A DNA stretch of 64,000 nt from Plasmodium malariae. Taxonomy: Eukaryota > Apicomplexa > Aconoidasida > Haemosporida > Plasmodiidae. How positions within the stretch are numbered: position 1 is the first letter of the stretch; each line of letters starts with the position of its first letter. Location of the stretch: the NCBI RefSeq assembly GCF_900090045.1, contig NC_041787.1, positions 826,001 to 890,000 on the forward strand, given 5' to 3'. A model generated the notes under the pieces. The model worked only from the letters and a program-made list of their open reading frames with translations. It ran no database searches and was not told the origin of the DNA. Of the stretch, positions 36,201 through 40,551 are shown piece by piece. The translations under genes and the position numbers were made by a program.

Positions 36201-38516
36201 ATGAAAAAAGATGAGCATATCATTATAGAAGAAGCTGGTAATACGTCATATGAAAAGGAAGAACCGAGTGAAAATGATGGAAATGATGCTGAAGTGGAAA
36301 GCGAAAATAAGGACAAGGATGATGATAGCAAAATGGGAAGCCATAGTGAAGCCCATATTGAGGAAAACAGTAAAATGGAAGATGAAAATGAACATAAAAA
36401 TAAAATGCAAAATGATAATGAAAAAACGAATAACTTTACCGAAAAGAGAAGTTTGTACGAAAGTAAGCGGGAACAATCCGACGAGCACAGTAGTATAGAA
36501 GTGAGAGATAGATTAACAAAAAATTGTGAACAGAATAACTCCACAATTGAACAGGAGGAAATTGAAAAAAATGAAAACAAAATGAATAACACGTTGAACA
36601 ATTTTGATGAAACTATGCAACATAGTAGTAATAATAATTCATTTGAAAATTGTGATAATATGAATTATATGGATAAGCAAAATTACGCAGAAAGGGGAAA
36701 TAGTAATGGAGAAAATTCTTCCAATTCACATGAATTTTCATTTTCAGTTGACAAGTACAATATATATATGGAAAATTCTATTGACATTACAAATTTTATA
36801 GAAAAGATTAATAAGCAGTTATGTAATTTGGAACAGAAAAAAGATATGTCTAGTAATGATAAAGAAGCTTCTAAAGAAGATGAAAAACTAAAAGAAGAAA
36901 AAAAAAGGCAGAGTTGTGAAGATTTCAATATATATAAGGAAGAGGAAAACATAGTTAAAAATGAAATAACATCATATGATGATGTTAATAAAAACAATGT
37001 TAACTACAAAGAAAATTACCCCTTAGATGAAATGCACGAACAAAATTTGATTAATACGGAAGAAGAAAATAGAGAAGTGGATACTAAAGAAGAGCATAAG
37101 AAAAAACAGAAAAATGAACAAGAATTGAACAAATTAAATAGAAACTTAAATGAATTAAATGCAAATACAGTAATATATGACAAAAAAGAAGTGGAGGATG
37201 TAAAAGAAGACATGGACCAAAATAGTGACTACGACGATGAAGCAAGTAGCATTATATCATCAGGAAGTGTTTCTCAAGATAAAGTTCAAGGAGAAAGATA
37301 TTTCACTAATAAGGAAGAAGATGCCGTTGCTTCATCTGCTTCAGCTGCTACGGATATCAATGCAAATGATGATGATAACACGAGTGAACTATTTCCAGGA
37401 GACTGTAACGTTGAAAAGGAAGACGGTAGTAACCCCATATTAGAGCAATATTACGATAATGAAGAAAAAGAGAAGGAACAGGGAGAGAATGAAAATATTG
37501 TCAATATTAATTATTTTAAGGTGTATAAAAACACAAAAGTTTTTGATAGAGAATACACGTTAAAAAATAGTTATGAACAAGTGGAGAAAAAGAAAAAGAC
37601 AAAAGAGAATATACTTGAAAATACCAATTTTAACGCAAAATATGAACAAATTTATGACCAAATTATTAACGAAACGGAAACTATATCGAGTCAATTGTGT
37701 GAACAGTTAAAAATTATACTAGAACCAACGGTCAGAAATAAATATGAAGGAGATTATAAATCAGGGAAAAAATTAAACATAAAAAAATTAGTAAATTATT
37801 TTGCAAGTGATTTTCGAAATAATAAAATATGGAAAAGAAAAACAAAACTAAATAAAAGAGACTATAATATATTAATTGCAATAGATAATACTAAAAGTAT
37901 GAAAATAAATAATATTCAGAAAATGACTTTAAATACTATATTTTTAGTTGCTAAGGCTTTTGAAAAATTAAACGTAGGAAAAATAGGCATTTGTTCATTT
38001 GGAGAAAATGAAACAATTGATTCAACTAATATTGTATGTTCAATGACCAACAGTTTAAACAAACAAGATTTTTTAAAAATATTACATCATTTTCAATTTA
38101 ATCATGATACTCAAAATTCTTTTGATACTGCAATGCTAAATGCATTAAAAATATGTAATTATATTTTTAAAAATACGCATACGTATAATAATTCTAAAAG
38201 TACAATTAGTCATTTAATGCTTATAATAAGTGACGGGAGATTTAATAAGAACTCAGTTAAAGCTGAAATTTTCAAATGTATCCAAAATAATTTTATTCCT
38301 GTTCTGATGATTATTGATACACAACTATCGAATAATAAAGCACAGTCTATATTTAATTTAAAACAAACATTTTATAAAAATAACAAATTGGAAATTATTC
38401 CATACCTCCACGATTTTCCATTTCCATATTTTGTAGTGGTGAATGATATTAATAATATACCCGCACTCACTTGTGACATAATAAGGCAATGGTTTCAATT
38501 ACTCAATAACAAATAA
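15294..38516 (+). CDS. MDN1: Midasin (Mdn1/Rea1), giant AAA ATPase of 60S ribosome assembly
   Basis: Midasin is a dynein-like mechanoenzyme that strips assembly factors (Ytm1, Rsa4) from pre-60S particles in nucleolus and nucleoplasm. The 7740-residue single-exon protein has the full family layout. Six AAA modules have Walker A sites near residues 552 (GNQGSGKT), 940 (GDTGVGKT), 1587 (GNTSVGKT), 1955 (GETGCGKT), 2406 (GSPGVGKT) and 2814 (GQNNCGKS). Walker B is normal in modules 2-5 (LLDEINLA, VLDELNLA, LMDEISLV, LIDEINLA) but altered in module 1 (VVFENI) and lost in module 6 (LLKHLH). A long helical linker follows (about 3000-6450), then a roughly 970-residue Asp/Glu/Asn-rich region (about 6480-7450) and a C-terminal MIDAS domain from about residue 7525 with AIDNTKSM. 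Asn-rich inserts make it far longer than yeast (4910) or human (5596) midasin. The ATG at 15294 leaves about 550 residues before module 1, of which the Lys-rich first 200 could be parasite-specific. Confidence 0.96.
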   Translation: MKNTESKTILMWCTEIISEIRKRKNQRMCKKKKKKFCSELNEIEQLIIKRKIRRRSTLSQCKYVKYIYKNCCILSKYFHYKLYSTQFNKKKIVTLNKSLYFGNTNNGIIPNQEKPNKRKICIDTTMVTSAENNKTNGTTKCIILRHSHAFENKQKRDLMITQTIILTLFEPSLLKISLKFFNFLMISIINQIFQEILFLSTYNFSIVEQKHSKRTHDVSNDERSGKLRRAHNIEVTEAEKNVENFKNSYRKIPPELPIFNLIKKFRVDIEIYFCMICMNSILFSKELFYKNSIDYFFKDVLPNSLQCYNYFKGVVIKYVKERNDHACKWGIYHIYCSKILLIYYYLSTNNILEKMYLNLLPEILNCKKKKNPFFESLIYLIYLNYYGINRNVSVRRRSISFEHNRLCYMLEENGRNKKNYQKCAYKVKNENKNNSAIRSDEKKCSTFYKCSINRKMKQRSTYNIYDTLLRYNYNVQDLNYLYIEKFHNNIEENNIIKFYVHAESVLYPIFRLKSRKNINSLKTGSNFIITERLKRLIKELIINVYNKKPTILIGNQGSGKTSLIKYIFEKLYQNEDQKEENIISLYLDDVSDSKSILGLWESNEKCFEFKYGILAKAMKSGNWVVFENINNISNSVIEKLHELTSKGHIYLSEKGEYIYPHKNFRLFSTITVNSDNYNNSESISNEENTVDEGNTEMDEVNGTREGSHISSGSSSGSSCDEKWARSNHLNYSNRDIGEVIRMNYRPNNLTNLFNKWHSVYIGNYSRREIKEILFKKLKSSVHDNYKNVLLKCYSIMKTSLQKYHILRNINLHDLIKIVKRINKKKIFMYESEKMKIFLFQICKSILISHIPNIHLRSIFFTKLVNIFELNEKDVMTNIKSYSLDRYIDEFNESLENNYPKVVFNYEKISNYSFILTSVHKSILYEIIEGVYNKESILLIGDTGVGKTALVDYISKIFETKLHVFVFSEQSEASDLIGNYYPFNISVKTNELFEEFKKLNHKISCYIHEKELDVFYIKLSIILSEKKFLTFLNTCYNYVKCVITNFKNNTKLFDMKIIKKCKTFQRNCKNIINFWCTNNCNLNKGRMNKIKNHYALNYNFEKFFKKCENHVEGEKICYKDNDEACNLDDKAEREKGKNNKDPVTCIVEEEECSQNANELIFKFHDGILIDCIKNGHWILLDEINLAQTEILQRLQGLMDLSNKHFEVVEKGNEQIKIHKNFRLFACMNPPIIPSMKKKKTEKNMAESGNANRDRGISGRGIHDKGSNSYNNDSSIDADMIDNVNIDLYNSTISSGKRELPPIIRNKFTEIFVDEILEYEDIEMIVKHLLKEITCDTVLIKNITNCYLEIKKESLKNMNSQDNKPISFSTRNLVRAINYAVHVHKRKFKPLSLYVAVYHGFICNFLSCVNLYNQKIIENIFNKYFKYPKQNKAQNCNNDVMHIEKNGIINYTILENYYLYKWYNKKKGIEESSASTHSASTTICSNSRSSNSSNNKGNNNNNSNKNKGNNNSNSTKYKSNCNSNNSSNVVIRNTNEMEKYACIENSWILCGNEEVDLKSILSNFIITKNVKENIKKLALCLSGIKTPILLEGNTSVGKTSLVKFFADITGHKFIRINNHMNTDINEYYGQFVNDKNNGNLIFEEGIFVKAVRNGYWVVLDELNLAPSEVLESLNRILDDNKEIYIPELKCYVKAHKDFMLFATQNPANSNKYIGRKELSKAFRSRFIEFYINDFEVEELEIILHRRCAISPNISKKMIQVFTELRNVKSNYNYFNDNLMTLRDLIKWGNRYPNTNTEACLHGYYIIAEKLRNEKDKQTVKDILSKNFLKKEEELIVNYENDQDVKNLKDIFFKKISSINNLQNVQSKSLSEDNRMARGTHSSLGLRSGDQGKNDDQEEENDESSICEKPYKYDEYLKCDNLKRFEYLKNIHFGKNMSRIICLLLKCFKNKESALLIGETGCGKTTCCELLSFVKNIKLNVLNCNESTDVYDIIGSLKLVQNKKEDYEKLKKNCIELYNEITQNYQDQFASMFLSGIIHEKITDIKKEDFLIFNLYLQKRYNLNENIKRKLIKMERSINNLKSVFTWFDGILVSSLKKGDIFLMDEISLVESSVLERFNSVLEYDRTLLLTEKGGKNIKNLKAHDNFSFIGTMNPCGDFGKKEISQTLKNRFTEIFVETCSYKSEDFYFLIMKQLNFTEKKKKIYIKQHIARCLCSLFQQITENRALSLSSLSSSSSSLRFTLSNRDAIKWTTFMNIYINNKKQLYIKKKKDKTIEISTNKLKAYCIRSYYHSGCLILIDGNEDMKSKQILQNILMKNLEDLCTSFKYKLHGKKKKKKCMNFFRETYNFIFKKKYLRINDLRVIFKKRLRYDLNELSQSSNFVFKTPNIKKNLFKIIRAMQLNNSILLEGSPGVGKTCIINILAKLTNNKLIRINLSECTDIYDFIGSYFPIKEKSSKQLRCGVQGEEVEEEQYDKAQTEQREKAKTAVEKKAKFAYFWKDGKLIECMKKGYWILIDEINLANQQTLEGINSILDHRKEIFIPETNEIVKCHENFRLFCCQNPYKEGGGRKGLPKSFLNRFSKIYFEELNEEDYLCIVQSLYGNFISSDIIKKIVKIIFVIKKINVLLNESECWVWNLRDILRICKFMKYYSASSNFVMICEMLICSRLTCTEDRTIVRSVIANIYSGNDDFVNQLSEVTTRDNLINSLNCSNRNSNGNGNTNNGSNDRSYNSCNAATYASDNYNFLCSAFSEISDHVMSCFSPDKRNSLITKGSHKNTNASLCSNFTLSLHILAKDEKILHECLYAIELNIPILLNGQNNCGKSSFVYKLSSIFQKKLFEFSLTNDVDTFDLFGCYEHNSRNNAIKNFEKKIYKLNKLFLKIVFKKENLGKFYTSLFSKKENAKNGENGENSGTSIVDTHESDEQNKNKKKRKQIKINIMEKINHLSFRYINALKNKKYNLKIAENEYVGFINNIKKICKKECNKMAHILSNITYLCKIINENHINENVYIYNEGNFIKAIKYGHWVLLKHLHHSVPSLLDRLNSLFEENGYILLHEFGKKKKIKPHKNFQIFLTLNSEEHYKISKALRNRCYEIYFGHMNEYVNNAINFYHHPLGTSIVNSISKFESKCNSNNKPCKVHMSVCEEERFRYENTFINSSKDSYLMSSINDSVQYSKNNNVLINTYDDPKRSKNFHIHMINLCYSFQYKSSSDDLAKEIHIAGQNKTQIEKDYVNLIKKNNIFFYLIKSILKNVRKGKKYASICDRSRCSSSYLTVPLVDLFIKKDGIKMNCTKILDYVNYCYNSFYVTHGVRLNVDLVYFCLIISLVTYIIEYIFDEDTINETKKILKNSKLNHTFKKSLQILLNYKFENNFYYIDKYIEFICSNFLLARNRNSIRSTRSRSRRSFKNLGQWKPIFMNSFVNFYCLIFSKLNGEIQLLCYPFFDHLNNCVINVVYRLKIKIRKFIKNREQLNSLISNINSSNFVHKIQYKYFIYFYFHIFINYIYNFNKLYDKGTVLFNESCGNNNTYAYILKEITLVSSFYKLKLNKVFCYLVYCFIQNFSLYDIFYRYEYLLNLKNKIIIKWDSLSRDYYDIETAMYLDFVTRKIICKKFVYFNIIINYIYNAIYNEKSAKCDQINKNCVNVKRSSNDTFWEQKSRHDIKKENNSSSNNNNNNNYNNDNNNNDNNNNNNNSNNNNKRISFKPLLAAKKYLINNFHVGLSKVLPFFEAFLNYNVSYSYFSRYMHNRKRTKCFIFHHMNKFLIFVEKIVFKMLEQNSILVGEDLFNYYVFIYNFTFHEVCNLKYKNICSKIIFLRDTVKLASKGNHFKKINSKLMKLLHVIKLYVQDNLPSFGCMYRGKNFDEGSVVYDDKIGSNNNSNNSSDSSNNSNNIINNSNNIINNSNNIINNSNGNRNTDSCNSFAHTRNDINYSKITKNIPIYFDQENKVKHVNIHFENKWIKNIFEIVNNIYVSYFIYIRNRNNYFHIFMNFPVHHELVPNKASINSDSILCKMEEQKFNKTLEALLIQTKSFSHALKNLQNDEKAYYSKIKSIEKLIIKNVIYQSGKLKMNAHNIFEQNFSSRNHINNSSNCNYTTSNYSTNEYIMCESNNLFFYYQFIIFNINLKYLYNSFIYLLNLYMCMKYSNALENGQQCESKKHWDPCLFVDNCSFYFTKEKKNLYINNAKKDLNENIKDAIKQIYIYLENMENTIFIYEEKIEVLSLLKETYGMLEYAEKKIDDKKYLNAFGLNLIFVTIEEVLYLIYALLMNVYMILDRNYSYTKENVNRMRTLKKKKNTLLWAFNNAPTVNKYTSLKKRTLNRLATPTDNMEPSFCNNSSKNRNNNSNTNSNNNNNNDNNNNDNNNNNNNNNNISYADYQNDNNNNNNSLEDYSNKVNHREYEEERALEKIKDNFITYEEYTIFKNIYMRENIQNHTICKYYSYISSSIFNKTAIFDSVINIYEEMKKKKVTLFYLNMCNFLFQNLKKNYFDYVTKIPFIHKRKQLEVNNSVFLIDTNYINIRSKNSLCYYFAFHIFTIFSNIIKNNNSGNTLICDEKKNILFTIYEIHNIIIFERRKKTSLETLLRMLELYKYFFDLKNEGTYVRKMEKYISVFLLLLFKIVLRNLENDDNEYVSQIQIKRNIILKTSDVGDDHHNNCDSANNNFKNGLIRSDKGLIQTVHHCKNGTSTYTNEHANTHANMHTSTCGYIQTDVNRVCANLLAKNKNKLDKEELSHMFSRLYNHISKNINNIGTSKWNEILEMLFPENKIVIDLTQKYDDEDFIYIIGSFYMSHYFLNIICSEIRKEVKEICKKMEMKNYLKNVDISVKEEIYMGSQHNMYIEKINLFEEISYSDFVKLRKKEYVNEQVKKMNINMPLLPKILKNMNKKRRHKISNILAAKCRTKNKKCNYLITQYINKNNLQSFQTLYPKLKNDFKNFLKNILSFRNIEHILSALIKSNNFISFSLINSCFDFINHIKEKYNLILKFSHALTHSLCAFVHSVHNINFRILRKREKRHNLYEQSNHNVDDDGDDDDVTFAINKLDEEKQPKRRFKKDIYNYINFPINFNKIINLKKEEYKNKLNDMEYFDFMIRMLQSSKNIFKDFDFSILLNCLKILCKQIVIYNEQDHSSNMNEFYKIEQFKNTAVKEKCAYIMQEDDYIEKNIEKELDDIFYSQQYFSSETYTNNGNVTSYYPCEGIQQYVDNENRDSTPFSSAMLNNDSNKDRKDENLQKNSSSFSKTQYNKSMKGENKNSTVSREEEEEDKGCINESLFNNIIYKVLKLIKRRDAFCRKNKQKSHVESVKKNINHLIDMLIKLNSSANISSTVDGRSIYPNNDSSGNCGSSSNLYEENRATFLLNQKNEENKLLIFTLSMINKFSDMTKYKDDKFVKFKMKISEFLLNNKKKNHVYVNKYIHLLDYNFMEYIFSALNDLCFFLVNLKKEFIIIYNESNNLNVLNILNAIDNILAIPISDIKNEIEKIILKLEHVLNLVNLLKNDNYINFEERIMTRLNNLIKHNNILEELLIYTIYFRLHKLKEIKNIRKNLNLKIVKKKTLNLFSYLFYLCYDDTNDANKREEEEEEKEKEKEKNEKEKEKNEKEKEKEKVKENVNGPNNSCDCNTNVNYDTITKIKIIKTFESLIIFLRDSMIGVYPICLNIIFFIALLFKHSKNLKEKMMSNVFLNVYNYMHIYLPLIKKKIQISKNYFDLQLKKSLQNVNIDLVDVEAYKSSITKLKKKIVYFTKLYFQQISITVDKFIIENKHSLFTSEVKKYRNRYTITHTNTIDMRSNNEDDLSDTSTKNAFSGEDQSSDLSAASRKASSSYFSESEQDNEETKNELDINPLSSFPLVNVGDDKKVKGENEKGSNISTVDEEAHYIYIEINELKSSFLNLRNKLKKKINLTDFLTNLDGYYSFEDLSNNYVSEIKNILKVQCVNATINQKKRWTYILKHFIMKKLNVPVMYNFNSFDFFSNIFREHITFYDNEMDKIFYILQYSSCEEIMDELKNCLLYMIEHNVHIEDETKEIQQNRVKEDIIKVEYDLKRNIKSKKICNFLFFDKINDILKSNEDKNYKILYLTIYIKSINIHEDIINDEMLYYIFNSINYEYFSLRKEISTFYNHFMFYYLMITTLLYEKKYKLNYISVSIHIFEKLLLKCNIVKSSLLQILSIFYEQLSESSLFKSILFCVYKIIYIIYSSNEFRLFRYFKNMNHIKCIEDFSKTLSNFNLKMNVKFLKYINKIMKQLENSSNEIFSLNIAPYFKNQIYMNISKFVKLFNQISSTSSFAPLRNEMGTECSDIGEMCSKSKAVVVEQNNHFCEYRCIERLNDQICNLINDIVNKKSIIYKREYPNFQEAKNINEIYGMKNIIKLYLSVYNLFPFREDEKRQKNVQIFYYLSKNLFYIVKCIFLYFVDIFIGFSNISLYFLKVLKVLYTKGLCREKKDANEEEMIKNKKEKDIFHKVDFLKGIGLGEGKGIKNISHEVDNEDIDNIYNEDENNFSQDENDFNEEAIESTYNFKKFREKELNDTTNEFDNRNKNKLENEQNNFNMENNEKNEGQKNEDNNKDKVDMKGEYEEEGNRNTTDDNSNNNKDENEINVEENIDDVFEKHNSKNFNKSECTNDWMDNLKHNDLNNNVNKGEDQKREGYEEKEGKKDSYNDLNSGEKEDTFEHEHDHEQMSSENELKEKDKIEESENSLEKDKINMNKNDELDMDNLEKMKQNDNCDLMNFEQNASEQPSHFDNSLTQKNDNSYNEENESGINNNNSDNNNDDFSFNFDSSFEIESSDFSKSYSEKSFISNESDLDDYVDEDKTEELKNASKEEDIHKSKMNEGNDSENNIPNDLGNKEQTVIEDDCIKNSDDIYEHDQSEENDYDFERKKNDENKGGFKNRQAEEQGNLGAEQQEPQGEDVINGQNEKGKENERSSSNNNVQDDEEKDEINNTDQGESEKEHENEMQNNEECNKGYDKMHTGKMDEMKKDEHIIIEEAGNTSYEKEEPSENDGNDAEVESENKDKDDDSKMGSHSEAHIEENSKMEDENEHKNKMQNDNEKTNNFTEKRSLYESKREQSDEHSSIEVRDRLTKNCEQNNSTIEQEEIEKNENKMNNTLNNFDETMQHSSNNNSFENCDNMNYMDKQNYAERGNSNGENSSNSHEFSFSVDKYNIYMENSIDITNFIEKINKQLCNLEQKKDMSSNDKEASKEDEKLKEEKKRQSCEDFNIYKEEENIVKNEITSYDDVNKNNVNYKENYPLDEMHEQNLINTEEENREVDTKEEHKKKQKNEQELNKLNRNLNELNANTVIYDKKEVEDVKEDMDQNSDYDDEASSIISSGSVSQDKVQGERYFTNKEEDAVASSASAATDINANDDDNTSELFPGDCNVEKEDGSNPILEQYYDNEEKEKEQGENENIVNINYFKVYKNTKVFDREYTLKNSYEQVEKKKKTKENILENTNFNAKYEQIYDQIINETETISSQLCEQLKIILEPTVRNKYEGDYKSGKKLNIKKLVNYFASDFRNNKIWKRKTKLNKRDYNILIAIDNTKSMKINNIQKMTLNTIFLVAKAFEKLNVGKIGICSFGENETIDSTNIVCSMTNSLNKQDFLKILHHFQFNHDTQNSFDTAMLNALKICNYIFKNTHTYNNSKSTISHLMLIISDGRFNKNSVKAEIFKCIQNNFIPVLMIIDTQLSNNKAQSIFNLKQTFYKNNKLEIIPYLHDFPFPYFVVVNDINNIPALTCDIIRQWFQLLNNK
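26300..26382 (+). repeat. AAT-repeat coding an Asn tract in midasin
   Basis: A (AAT)n run with scattered GAT, TAT and AGT codons encodes an Asn-rich segment (about residues 3669-3696) in the linker. Other such tracts are at 19770-19870, 28290-28445 and 23425-23470. They look like replication-slippage insertions and probably form disordered loops. Confidence 0.9.
26938..27015 (+). repeat. 21-bp in-frame tandem repeat in midasin (NNSNNII units)
   Basis: Three near-perfect copies of a 21-bp unit encode a seven-residue Asn/Ser/Ile repeat; a partial fourth copy follows. The unit length is a multiple of three, so copy changes keep the frame. Confidence 0.9.
28290..28445 (+). repeat. AAT-repeat coding a long Asn tract in midasin
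   Basis: AAT runs broken by AGT and GAT codons encode about 45 mostly Asn residues (residues about 4333-4384), interrupted by the more complex ISYADYQND. It is one of the longest homopolymer-like tracts in the protein. Confidence 0.9.
32010..32108 (+). repeat. GAAAAA hexamer repeat coding a Glu-Lys tract in midasin
   Basis: GAA/AAA codon alternation encodes an EKEKEKNEKEK-type charged segment near residues 5573-5605, likely a single alpha-helix or a disordered charged spacer in the linker. Confidence 0.9.
34730..37640 (+). other. Acidic low-complexity region of midasin
   Basis: Nearly 1 kb of codons on either side of 36200 encode mostly Glu, Asp, Asn, Lys and Ser. The family has a D/E-rich region here that acts as a flexible tether for the MIDAS domain. 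The antisense strand is stop-poor as a result and gives several shadow frames (for example at 34817-35188 and 36104-36601). Confidence 0.9.
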
Positions 38517-40382
38517 ATGAAAAGCGTAAATAATTACGTAAAAAGCTCATGCCATTTTGAAAATTTGACTAAATATAACGCAAAAGGGGGGTTGCAGTAC
38601 GGGCGAATATGCACGTGTACATACATATATATATATATGTTCATGTTTTTATGTTTGTATGTATGTACGTATATATATGTGTACTGCATGCGAAACAATT
38701 TAAGGATAAAAATTTACACAAATGCGGAAAAAAGACAAACAAAAATTGAGCAGTTTTTATGTCAATTGAGGAAATACGGTTACAAAACTACATATGTAGA
38801 TATATATATACCTATATATACACATATATCGTAAACTCATATATTCTGAAAGATTCTATATATTTTGAATAGTTTTACGTGTAAAATTTTTTTTACATTT
38901 TAATATTATTATTTTTTTTTTTTAATGAACAATTATGATAGTAAAATATGTTCAGGATATTTTAAACACATTTGAACTTTTTAAAAATTTAGTATGTGTA
39001 ATTAGATATGTTTGAAAAGAATATACCTTTTTTATGTATACAATTTATACTTTTTTTGTGGCATTTAACACTTTCAATATTTTATTTCATATACATTATA
39101 TATGTTACATATACGCATGTAAATATTCGTGTTCTCGTACATATTTGTCTATTCTTTTATTTATACATTGTTCGAACTACAACCAAAATTATAAAAAAAA
39201 AAATTTTTTAAAATTAACAAAATCAGTTCAAGGGTTTTAAATTAAACGAATTTTTATTGATCATATCATTTTTTTTTTCCCCAGTAGATATATATATTAC
39301 TAAAATTTCCCAAATATCTGTGTTAAATTTTAAAAAGTAATATTCTATATTTTTTTTTTTTTTTAAATAAAAATTACTTATATTAGCAAAAAATTTAAAT
39401 TTCATGTTACTACGTTTTTTTGTTTTTTTCAAATTTTTTTAATACTTCCCCAAAATATACGATTCCAAAATAAAAAAAAAGAAATATACACATATATTTA
39501 TACATATATATTTATACTCATATATAAGCAAACCATAAATGCATTGTTAAGCGGAATTATAGTCAACATTTATTTTTCAATGTAAATTAATAATTTAAAA
39601 GTAATAACGAAAACAAAAAGAAAATTTTTGTGTCCATATATCAATATAATAAATATGTTGGTTTAAGAAATTTTAAAAAAATTCAAGATTTGTTCTGTTG
39701 TTGTTACTGCTTTAATATGTTACTTTATTTAGTTTTATCTTATAATCGTTCGCATATATCCATAAACATGTATTATTAAAATTTAATATATATATATATA
39801 TATATATAATTGTAATGGATGAAAAAAAAGAAAAAAGAAATTTCGTTTTGTATAGACAAAAATAATATATGAAAAATATATACAACAAAATTTTCACCAA
39901 AAAAAAAATAAAAAAAACATGCAAAAAAGTGTGCGTGTTCGAACTTTTTTTAAGTATTCTAGCTCATTTATCATTTGAGAAAACAAGTTTTGTTCTATAA
40001 ATTTTTAAACATTTTTGTTATCACTCATTAAAAGAGAAAAGAAAAGACATATTTACTTTTATATAAATACATGCATATATACATTTGTATAAATTTATGT
40101 GCATAAATATGTGTATAAATGTATGTGTATAACTACATGTATATATTTGCGCTTATATATTCACACATATACATTTGCATTTTACGCATATATATATGAC
40201 CACATATACATGTATATGGAAACAAGAACAAAACAGTTATATTAAATGTATTTGAGGAGAAAATTTTCGAGAATATATTTTCTACAAAATTTCCATTTAT
40301 TTAAAATTTTTTTAAAATATGAAAAAAAAAAAATGAATAAGCAAAATTTTAACAGAAAATAACCACTGAAATGTTTCATTAA
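38517..40382. other. Intergenic region between midasin and the secreted-protein gene
   Basis: Both neighbours lie on the plus strand, so this carries the midasin 3' region and the next promoter. It has many TATA/ACATAT repeats (38625-38680, 40060-40220), an (AT)n run near 39788 and poly-A/T tracts. No credible coding frame; the 105-codon frame beginning right after the midasin stop quickly becomes repeat. Confidence 0.75.
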
Positions 40383-40520
40383 ATGTTAATTTTGAAAATG
40401 AAATTAAATCTTTTAATATTGAATTACTTAATTTTTGGTAACAAAATAAGTGAAAGCAATTGCGCAAAATGTTTCGCGTCTATGGCTCAGCGTTTTTAAT
40501 GAGTTACACAAATATATATG

Positions 40521-40551
<31 letters not shown>

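Noticed and set aside
34817..36601. Several antisense frames of 69-165 codons opposite the acidic region of midasin
   Set aside because: GAA/GAT/AAT-rich codons are stop-free on the complement; products are Phe/Ser/Leu low complexity.
38517..38834. 105-codon frame immediately after the midasin stop, a possible readthrough extension
   Set aside because: It turns into ATAC/TATG repeat after about 35 codons, and midasins end at the MIDAS domain as here.
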